Shown here: piece after piece, positions 1 to 4,777 of the stretch
Position numbering within the stretch: the stretch's first letter is position 1
Layout: each line of letters begins with the position of its first letter
Assembly (NCBI GenBank): GCA_031552995.1
Contig: JAVBMB010000026.1
Location: forward strand, 1-5,676
From: JAVBMB01 sp031552995
Lineage (GTDB): Bacteria > Bacillota > Clostridia > Oscillospirales > Butyricicoccaceae
DNA: 5,676 nucleotides
Direction of reading: 5' to 3'
The notes under the pieces: model-generated
What the model saw: the letters and a program-made list of their open reading frames with translations, nothing else
Databases searched by the model: none
Told to the model about the DNA's origin: nothing
Position numbers and translations under genes: made by a program

Positions 1-390
1 CTGAGCGTCGGCGCCTAGCAGCGACGAAACAAGGCGGGAGTCGGTATCCGAGCAGTAAACCGGCGCGGCGGGAGGGCTGGGAAGAATGTCGCTTTCGTGC
101 TTAAGCACGAGTGAAGAGTCGTTTTGTATAAAATAATGATACTGCCTGCCGCGGCTCATCCTGATGAGTGAGCGCCACAGCGACTGGGCTTTAAGCTCCA
201 GCTCGGGCGGCAGGCCGCTTGATATGGACTTGACTATTTCGTCTTCGCGGACGGGGTCGTAGATACCTTGCTTTGTATCGAGTTTATATTGGGCCATCTG
301 GGTAGATGCCTCCATACGCCTGATAAACGCGTCGCGGAGGGCTTCGTCACAACCGTCGATTATATGCCGAAACAGTTCGCGCTGATTCAT
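1..390 (-). CDS. Chorismate mutase (AroQ-type) domain protein, C-terminus off the window
   Basis: The visible 130 residues begin MNQRELFRHIIDGCDEALRD and form an all-helical AroQ-class chorismate mutase domain (about residues 1-87), which converts chorismate to prephenate in the cytoplasm for Phe/Tyr synthesis. Aligned by eye with the mutase domain of E. coli PheA, all active-site residues are present at the right spacing: R8, R25, K36, D45, R48, E49, S79 and Q83 (E. coli R11, R28, K39, D48, R51, E52, S84, Q88). The start is fixed by GGAGG seven bases upstream of ATG. Residues 88-130 continue without a stop, so this is a fusion or an extended protein. The usual partner, prephenate dehydratase, would show a glycine-rich start motif within roughly 20-35 residues; none is seen, although a stretch around residues 108-125 (PVYCSDTDSRLVSSLLG) could begin a divergent domain. 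A P-protein (pheA) is possible but unproven. Mutase domain sure; full product unsure. Confidence 0.88.
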   Translation of the reverse strand, partial: MNQRELFRHIIDGCDEALRDAFIRRMEASTQMAQYKLDTKQGIYDPVREDEIVKSISSGLPPELELKAQSLWRSLIRMSRGRQYHYFIQNDSSLVLKHESDILPSPPAAPVYCSDTDSRLVSSLLGADAQ

Positions 391-397
391 GACACAA

Positions 398-402
398 CCT
401 CC
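398..402 (-). promoter_or_regulatory. Ribosome binding site of the chorismate mutase gene
   Basis: Read on the minus strand this is GGAGG, seven bases before the ATG at 390. It is a perfect match to the anti-Shine-Dalgarno and sets the start codon of the left-edge gene. Confidence 0.85.
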
Positions 403-451
403 ATTCGGATACCGGACGCCGTGGTACGCGCCGAAGCCGGTGTATAGTTTA

Positions 452-480
452 ATTCTAAATCGGAGGCGGGGAGTTGTCAA
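452..480 (-). promoter_or_regulatory. Sigma-A promoter for the chorismate mutase gene
   Basis: On the minus strand a perfect -35 box TTGACA (480 to 475) is followed by a 17-base spacer and the -10 box TAGAAT (457 to 452, five of six consensus). Transcription would start near 445, giving a leader of about 55 bases before the ATG. The -35 box overlaps, on the opposite strand, the -35 box of the promoter for the dihydrolipoyl dehydrogenase gene by five bases. Not tested experimentally; the call rests on box match and ideal spacing. Confidence 0.75.
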
Positions 481-502
481 TTGATATCTCGCGTGCTATA
501 AT
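474..502 (+). promoter_or_regulatory. Sigma-A promoter for the lpdA-ltaA operon
   Basis: TTGTCA (474-479, five of six) is followed by exactly 17 bases and a perfect TATAAT (497-502). The bases TGC at 494-496 add an extended -10 element. The predicted start site is near 509, giving a leader of about 30 bases that holds the ribosome binding site at 528-533. This is among the strongest promoter-like sequences in the window. Its -35 box is shared with the minus-strand promoter at 452-480, so RNA polymerase could probably occupy only one direction at a time. Confidence 0.8.
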
Positions 503-527
503 CCTTTTGGAACAAATAATAAAAACT

Positions 528-533
528 GGAGAG
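528..533 (+). promoter_or_regulatory. Ribosome binding site of lpdA
   Basis: GGAGAG lies five bases before the ATG at 539. An ATG at 535 overlaps it in another frame (ATGCATG), but it is only one base from the site and runs into a stop after five codons, so 539 is preferred; it also yields the family's usual N-terminus just ahead of the FAD-binding glycine motif. Confidence 0.8.
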
Positions 534-538
534 AATGC

Positions 539-1900
539 ATGATATTTTTTGATGTTTGCGTCATCGGCGGCGGGCCGGGGGGATATCTTGCGGCAGAACG
601 CGCCGCGCAGGCCGGAAAGAGCGCGTGTGTTGTTGAAAAACGCGCACTCGGCGGCGTGTGCCTGAACGAGGGGTGCATCCCGACAAAAACGCTGCTGAAC
701 TCGGCGAAGATGTATGATTACGCCACAGGCGGGGCGCGTTACGGCCTGAGCGTCGAGGGCGCGAGCCTTGACCACAGCAAAGTCATCGACAGGAAAAATA
801 TGGTCGTCAAGCAGCTTGTGGCGGGCGTCGCCGCAAAGCTGAAGCAGCATGAGGTGAGGGTATTTTCCGCCGAAGGGCGCATTGTTGGGAAAAATGCCGA
901 AGGGCTGATTGAAATTGAGGCCGGAGACGAGAGGGTCACTTGCCGCGACTTGATTATCGCAACCGGGTCGGAGGCGGCTGTGCCGCCGATTCCGGGTGCG
1001 CGTGAGGGCATTGAACGCGGCTTTGTAGTGACGAACCGCGAGATATTGGATATCAGAACCGTGCCGGGCAGCCTGTGTGTAATCGGCGGCGGCGTTATAG
1101 GGCTTGAAATGGCGTCGTATTTCCGCACGCTGGGCGCGCAGGTGACGGTGCTTGAAATGCTGCCGGCGATTGCCGGGGCCACAGATGCGGAAATCGCCGG
1201 GATTTTGCAGAAGAACTACCAGAAAAAGGGCGTCGCGTTCAAGCTGGGATGCAAGGTGACCTCGATAGGCGACAACTGCGTAATATACGAGGAAAACGGC
1301 GAGAGCAAGAGCGCGCAGTGCGAGCTTGTGCTGATGGCGGTCGGCCGCAGGCCGAACACCCGGGATATCGGGCTTGAGGCGCTGGGCATTGAGACAGAGC
1401 GCGGCGCTGTTGTTGTCGACGAGCGCCAGCGCACGTCGTGCGGGCATGTGTATGCCGTGGGAGACGTGACCGCGAAGCTGATGCTGGCGCATGTCGCCTA
1501 TCGGCAGGCCGAGGTGGCTGTGAATGTCATCTGCGGCGCAGACGATGTGATGGACTACAGCGCCGTGCCGGCCGTGATTTATACAAGCCCGGAGGTGGCG
1601 TGCTGCGGCGAGACGCTGGCATCGGCGCAAAGCAAGGGTATTGACGCGCGCGAGGTGTCGGTTTCGATGCGCTACAGCGGACGGTATCTTGCCGAGGTCG
1701 CCGGAGGGGACGGGCTGGTGAAGCTTGTGTTTGACGGCCGGCGGCTGATTGGAGCGCACATGATAGGCAGCTATGTGTCGGAGAGCATATGGGGCGTCGC
1801 CGTGATGATTGGGCAGAAAATGAGCGTCGAGCAGATGAAGAAGGTCATATTCCCGCATCCTACAGTGTGCGAGGTAATCAGGGAAGGGCTGTTTGAATGA
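539..1900 (+). CDS. lpdA: Dihydrolipoyl dehydrogenase (lipoamide dehydrogenase, E3/L-protein)
   Basis: This 453-residue cytoplasmic flavoprotein oxidises protein-bound dihydrolipoamide with NAD+ and serves 2-oxoacid dehydrogenase complexes and the glycine cleavage system. The domains are in order: FAD-binding GGGPGG at residues 10-15; the redox disulfide pair C41 and C46 within GGVCLNEGCIPTK; ATG at 141-143; the NAD-binding GGGVIG at 183-188 with E206 at the end of the second strand, which favours NAD over NADP; the second FAD motif YAVGDV near residue 305; and the C-terminal dimerisation domain with the catalytic pair H440 and E445 (FPHPTVCE). Length is normal for the family and no lipoyl domain is fused. 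All signature residues separate it from mercuric or glutathione reductases. It is the first gene of an operon with threonine aldolase, 50 bases downstream. No E1, E2 or gcv gene is visible, so its partner complex is unknown. The protein is rich in cysteine, including C444 beside the catalytic pair. Confidence 0.95.
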   Translation: MIFFDVCVIGGGPGGYLAAERAAQAGKSACVVEKRALGGVCLNEGCIPTKTLLNSAKMYDYATGGARYGLSVEGASLDHSKVIDRKNMVVKQLVAGVAAKLKQHEVRVFSAEGRIVGKNAEGLIEIEAGDERVTCRDLIIATGSEAAVPPIPGAREGIERGFVVTNREILDIRTVPGSLCVIGGGVIGLEMASYFRTLGAQVTVLEMLPAIAGATDAEIAGILQKNYQKKGVAFKLGCKVTSIGDNCVIYEENGESKSAQCELVLMAVGRRPNTRDIGLEALGIETERGAVVVDERQRTSCGHVYAVGDVTAKLMLAHVAYRQAEVAVNVICGADDVMDYSAVPAVIYTSPEVACCGETLASAQSKGIDAREVSVSMRYSGRYLAEVAGGDGLVKLVFDGRRLIGAHMIGSYVSESIWGVAVMIGQKMSVEQMKKVIFPHPTVCEVIREGLFE

Positions 1901-1908
1901 GTATCTTA

Positions 1909-1927
1909 CGCCGCCGCGCGCCGGCGG
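1909..1927 (+). other. Short GC-only hairpin between lpdA and ltaA
   Basis: CCGCC at 1911-1915 can pair with GGCGG at 1923-1927 around a 7-base loop; a competing register pairs 1909-1913 with 1922-1926. It sits in the 50-base gap between the lpdA stop and the ltaA ribosome binding site. No T-run follows, so it is not a normal terminator. It may stabilise or define a processing point of the two-gene transcript, or be a chance result of GC-rich sequence. Confidence 0.3.
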
Positions 1928-1936
1928 GTACAATAA

Positions 1937-1944
1937 AGGAGAGG
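1937..1944 (+). promoter_or_regulatory. Ribosome binding site that decides the ltaA start
   Basis: AGGAGAGG lies six bases before the ATG at 1951. The reading frame stays open to an earlier ATG at 1897, which overlaps the lpdA stop as ATGA and has a weaker GGAAGGG upstream (1882-1888). The 1951 start is preferred because it has the better site and the protein then begins MRFIDLRSDTVT, the normal start of threonine aldolases. Confidence 0.8.
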
Positions 1945-1950
1945 GATGTT

Positions 1951-2985
1951 ATGAGATTTATCGATCTTCGCAGTGACACGGTGACACAGCCGACGCAGGC
2001 AATGAGGGACGCAATGTATTCGGCCGATGTGGGTGATGACGTCTATCAGGACGACCCAACCACAAACGACCTTGAAAAGCGTGCGGCAAAGGTGCTTGGA
2101 AAAGAGGCGGCGCTGTTTGTTTCGAGCGGAACGATGGGAAACCAGCTTGGCATCATGACGCAGACAAACCGCGGCGACGAGATAATCGTCGGCTCGGAGA
2201 GCCATATTTTTGCCCACGAGGTGGGCGCCGCTGCAGTGCTTAGCGGCGTGAACCTGAGGATGTTATACTTCCCCAGCTCGATACCGAACGCGAAGATGAT
2301 TGAAAATGCCATAAGGCCGGTAGATATCCATGAGCCGAAGACAGCGATGATATGCGTCGAGAACGCGCTTGCAAACGGGCGCGTTGTCAGCGTCAAGGTA
2401 ATGGATGAGGTGTACAAGGTGGCGAAAAAACATAAGATCCCGGTGCATCTTGACGGAGCGAGGATTTTTAACGCCGCGGCCGCGCTCGGGGTGAATGTGA
2501 AAGAGCTTACAAAGCGCTGCGATACGCTAAGCTGCTGCCTGTCGAAGGGGCTGTGCGCGCCGTCCGGCGCAATATTCGCGGGGCCGGCCGATATCATCGA
2601 GCGCGCAAGGAAATATCGCAAGATGCTGGGCGGCGGCATGAGACAGACCGGACTTCTTGCGGCGGCGGGTATTATCGCGATTGAGCAGATGCCGCAGAGA
2701 CTTGCCGACGACCACGCGAACGCGAAATATCTGGCGCAGAAGCTGAAGAGGATACCGGGTGTGTCGATTGATATAGACAGTGTCGAGATAAACATGGTGT
2801 TCTTTGATGTTAAGCTGAGCGATAAGGAAAAGGCGGCACTGCCCGAGTTGATGCTGAAGAAGGGCATAAAGATGAACGGATACGAGGGCAACCTGCGCTG
2901 GGTGACAAGCAACGACGTGACGAGAGAGGATATCGACACGGCGGTTGCGGCGCTTGGAGAGACTGTCGCAAAGATGAAGAGCTGA
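1951..2985 (+). CDS. ltaA: Low-specificity L-threonine aldolase, PLP-dependent
   Basis: The 344-residue product cleaves L-threonine or L-allo-threonine to glycine and acetaldehyde in the cytoplasm. It is a fold-type I PLP enzyme of the beta-eliminating lyase/aldolase family. Visible hallmarks are the N-terminal DLRSDTVT (5-12), VGDDVY and the following DP-T-N (27-39), SSGTMGN (58-64), H85, which stacks on PLP in this family, HLDGARIFNA (166-175) with D168 binding the pyridine nitrogen and R171 near the phosphate/carboxylate, and the Schiff-base lysine K199 in LSKGL, the same number as in the Thermotoga maritima enzyme. Length is typical. The PLP lysine is flanked by C195, C196 and C202; the usual glycine after SKGL is cysteine here. 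Where many relatives have ENTH, this protein has ENALANG (137-143), so substrate stereopreference cannot be read off. It follows lpdA by 50 bases with no internal promoter I trust, and ends before a strong terminator. The frame allows an 18-residue N-terminal extension from 1897, which I reject. Confidence 0.93.
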   Translation: MRFIDLRSDTVTQPTQAMRDAMYSADVGDDVYQDDPTTNDLEKRAAKVLGKEAALFVSSGTMGNQLGIMTQTNRGDEIIVGSESHIFAHEVGAAAVLSGVNLRMLYFPSSIPNAKMIENAIRPVDIHEPKTAMICVENALANGRVVSVKVMDEVYKVAKKHKIPVHLDGARIFNAAAALGVNVKELTKRCDTLSCCLSKGLCAPSGAIFAGPADIIERARKYRKMLGGGMRQTGLLAAAGIIAIEQMPQRLADDHANAKYLAQKLKRIPGVSIDIDSVEINMVFFDVKLSDKEKAALPELMLKKGIKMNGYEGNLRWVTSNDVTREDIDTAVAALGETVAKMKS

Positions 2986-3013
2986 TCACGGGCGGATTAT
3001 TTAAATTGAATGG

Positions 3014-3049
3014 AAAGGCGCTATCCGGCTGGCGGATAGCGCCTTTTTT
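3014..3049 (+). terminator. Intrinsic terminator of the lpdA-ltaA operon
   Basis: A perfect 10-bp stem pairs GGCGCTATCC (3017-3026) with GGATAGCGCC (3034-3043) around a 7-base loop and is followed by six T (3044-3049). It begins about 30 bases after the ltaA stop. AAA before the stem can extend it by pairing with the first T residues. Read on the minus strand the same stem is followed by only three T, so it could act weakly in the other direction and stop transcripts arriving from the convergent MATE gene. Confidence 0.93.
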
Positions 3050-3086
3050 GCGGAATCGGGGCGGGTGTGGTTTTTGGTGAAGAGCG

Positions 3087-3119
3087 GCAGCGAAACCGTA
3101 TTGCGGCGGGAGTCGCTGC
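3087..3119. repeat. Inverted repeat downstream of the MATE gene
   Basis: GCAGCGA (3087-3093) pairs with TCGCTGC (3113-3119) over a 19-base loop; CCG (3096-3098) and CGG (3104-3106) can form a small inner stem. It lies in the 130 bases between the operon terminator and the MATE stop codon, a stretch with no gene I can support. Neither strand has a T-run after it, so it is not a standard terminator. It may protect the 3' end of the MATE transcript or be incidental. Confidence 0.35.
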
Positions 3120-3179
3120 GTGTCGGCTGAGGGTGCGAAGTGATGAAAGCAGGCCGCCGTGAAGGTGGCTTTAGCGGGG

Positions 3180-4544
3180 TTATAGTTCGGGGCTGGGTTC
3201 GGCGAGTGAGGCCTGCCGAGCGGCCTCGGCGGCGAGGGCATTATCCCTTTTGATGAGCATAAAGCTGCGCACACCGAAAGCGATGACAAGGAATATCCAT
3301 GAAACAATCTCGCTGTAGGCGACAATCCTGCTGCCGAACGTGCCGGCAAGCGTGTAGGAGAGTATGACGCGGATGACGAGGGATATAATTGTGGCAGCGG
3401 CAAAATACATAATGCTGCCGTGCCCCTGCACAAACCCCGCCATAGCGCACACAACGCCGAAGAAAACATAAAACACCGAGCAGCGTAGCAGGAAGTCATA
3501 TCCGATGGCGACGGCGGCCTCGCTGATGCCGAACATGCGCATGAGCGACGGGCCGAGCGGGATTATTATTGCGGTCACGGCCACGGCCATCGCCGTCGTA
3601 AGGAAGATGCCGGTCTTGAAGCCTTTTTTCATCCGGGTGTAGTTTTTGGCGCCGGAGTTCTGGCCGGTGAATGTTGCGACACCGCCTGCGATGTTGTTGA
3701 CGGGAAGCAGCGCCAGAGAGTCGATGCGGTAGGCCGAGGATATGCCGGCGACTGTCTGGGTGCCGAACGAGTTGAGAATATTCTGCAGCATAAACATCCC
3801 GATGGATTTGAGCCCGGCCTGAAACGCCGACGGCAGAGCGAGGCGGAGGCCGAGGTTGAGGACGTGGCGGTCAATCATGCCGCGCGACGGGCGGATGACC
3901 ATAGACGGATTGTGGTGCCCGGCGTATACGACGATAAACACCGTCATCGCAGCCTGAGACATCAGCGTGGCGGCCGCGGCGCCGGAGACGCCGAGGCTGA
4001 ATACGGCGACAAACAGCAGGTCGAGCAGCACATTTGAAACCGATGATATTATAATTGAATAGAGAGCTGTACGGCTGTCCCCCACACCTCGCAGCACGGC
4101 GGTATATATGTTGTAAACGGCCATGAACGGAACGCCGATGAGAATTATGCGAAAATATGCGATGCCGTGCGGCATCATGTCCGCAGGGGTGTTGAGCAGC
4201 GTGAGCAGCGGCCTGGTGAGGAAAAAGAGCAGCGCGGTGACCGCGAGTGACGCGCTGCCGAGCACCGCGGTAAATGTCGGCGTGCTGGCCTCGATGGTGC
4301 GTATATCCCCCGAGCCGAACGAGCGGGCGACGAGGATGGATATGCCGCTGGCAAAGCCGCCTATAAGCATCAGGCTGGAGTTGTAGAGCGTGCCGGTGGC
4401 GCTGACGGCGGCGAGCTGCGCTTCGCCGACGAAGTTGCCGACGACGACGGCATCCGCCCAGCTGTAGAGTTGCTGGAGAAGGCCGCTGATGACCAGCGGC
4501 AGTGAAAACATAATCAGGTTGCGAATGATGCTGCCGCGCGTCAT
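3180..4544 (-). CDS. MATE-family cation antiporter (multidrug efflux)
   Basis: The 454-residue membrane protein belongs to the MATE (multi antimicrobial extrusion) family, which exports drugs or metabolites in exchange for Na+ or H+. It has the usual length and about twelve hydrophobic segments in two homologous halves. Family signatures include residues 22-51 (LLQQLYSWADAVVVGNFVG onward), LRGVGDSRTA (151-160), the second-half counterpart around 261-300 (GTQTVAGISSAYRID ... TGQNSGAK), and FVQGHGS (371-377) before a late helix. The charged tail (about 431-454) should be cytoplasmic. The ATG is supported by the MT-G-S-I start seen across the family and by an in-frame TAG six codons upstream, but no Shine-Dalgarno lies at normal distance; a run of six G sits about 20 bases away. 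It is a single-gene unit with its own promoter, convergent with ltaA and divergent from tldD. Substrate and coupling ion cannot be told from sequence, so I give no symbol. Confidence 0.93.
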   Translation of the reverse strand: MTRGSIIRNLIMFSLPLVISGLLQQLYSWADAVVVGNFVGEAQLAAVSATGTLYNSSLMLIGGFASGISILVARSFGSGDIRTIEASTPTFTAVLGSASLAVTALLFFLTRPLLTLLNTPADMMPHGIAYFRIILIGVPFMAVYNIYTAVLRGVGDSRTALYSIIISSVSNVLLDLLFVAVFSLGVSGAAAATLMSQAAMTVFIVVYAGHHNPSMVIRPSRGMIDRHVLNLGLRLALPSAFQAGLKSIGMFMLQNILNSFGTQTVAGISSAYRIDSLALLPVNNIAGGVATFTGQNSGAKNYTRMKKGFKTGIFLTTAMAVAVTAIIIPLGPSLMRMFGISEAAVAIGYDFLLRCSVFYVFFGVVCAMAGFVQGHGSIMYFAAATIISLVIRVILSYTLAGTFGSRIVAYSEIVSWIFLVIAFGVRSFMLIKRDNALAAEAARQASLAEPSPEL

Positions 4545-4594
4545 GTCGATTTTTATGGACTACACCCCCCGAAACGCTGAAGACTGTAGAAAAT

Positions 4595-4623
4595 ATAATA
4601 TCACAGGGGTATGGAATTGTCAA
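4595..4623 (-). promoter_or_regulatory. Sigma-A promoter for the MATE gene
   Basis: On the minus strand a perfect TTGACA (4623 to 4618) is followed by 17 bases and TATTAT (4600 to 4595, five of six). The start site would be near 4588, leaving a leader of about 44 bases. That leader holds CTACA and TGTAG (a 5-bp pair) bracketing the six-G run, so the only Shine-Dalgarno-like stretch may be partly folded. Confidence 0.75.
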
Positions 4624-4645
4624 AGACAGTATGAGATGCTATGGT
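4617..4645 (+). promoter_or_regulatory. Possible weak plus-strand promoter overlapping the MATE -35 box
   Basis: TTGTCA (4617-4622) is followed by 17 bases and TATGGT (4640-4645, four of six), with TGC just before it as an extended -10. It would read toward tldD with a leader of about 125 bases. The arrangement copies the one at 452-502, but the -10 box is weak and the promoter at 4658-4686 is an alternative for the same gene. Confidence 0.35.
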
Positions 4646-4657
4646 TGGCGATAATAT

Positions 4658-4686
4658 TTGAATAGTTGGCCATGATGCTGTATTAT
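4658..4686 (+). promoter_or_regulatory. Likely sigma-A promoter for tldD
   Basis: TTGAAT (4658-4663, four of six) is followed by 17 bases and TATTAT (4681-4686, five of six); an overlapping TATACT begins at 4684. The start site would be near 4693, giving a leader of about 85 bases in which I see only a 4-bp CGGC/GCCG hairpin at 4711-4722 and no recognisable riboswitch. Confidence 0.55.
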
Positions 4687-4762
4687 ACTAATATTGGGTT
4701 AGATGGTTCCCGGCGAGTGCCGACGGAGAAAACGTTGCCGACCGATTACAAGTGTGAGATAA

Positions 4763-4768
4763 AAGGAG
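4763..4768 (+). promoter_or_regulatory. Ribosome binding site of tldD
   Basis: AAGGAG lies nine bases before the ATG at 4778. It is the best site in the region and fixes the start of the TldD-like gene. Confidence 0.8.
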
Positions 4769-4777
4769 TGAGAGCAA

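Noticed and set aside
535..552. A five-codon ORF starting at the ATG that overlaps the lpdA start
   Set aside because: The ribosome binding site is only one base away, too close for efficient initiation; most likely chance.
455..1933. A 492-residue open frame on the minus strand, antisense to lpdA
   Set aside because: It lies wholly opposite a well-recognised gene, its translation is His/Arg/Ala-rich with no recognisable domain, and it has the composition expected from the antisense of a GC-rich gene. It also overlaps the divergent promoters.
1893..1934. A possible internal promoter for ltaA (TACAAT at 1929-1934)
   Set aside because: No acceptable -35 box lies 16-18 bases upstream, and the start site would fall inside the ltaA ribosome binding site.
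2046..2939. A 297-residue open frame on the minus strand, antisense to threonine aldolase
   Set aside because: Complete overlap with a gene carrying all family motifs; the translation is low-complexity Ser/Pro/Ala-rich and has no own promoter or ribosome binding site.
3871..4623. A 250-residue minus-strand frame overlapping the 5' half of the MATE gene
   Set aside because: Arg/His-rich shadow of the MATE frame; it would start upstream of the predicted MATE transcript start, so the transcript would not contain its start codon.
4711..4742. CGGC/GCCG hairpin and a repeated TGCCGAC (4718-4724, 4736-4742) in the tldD leader as a riboswitch or operator
   Set aside because: The stem is only 4 bp, the repeat is 7 bases, and no known riboswitch core is recognisable; this level of repetition is expected by chance in GC-rich DNA.
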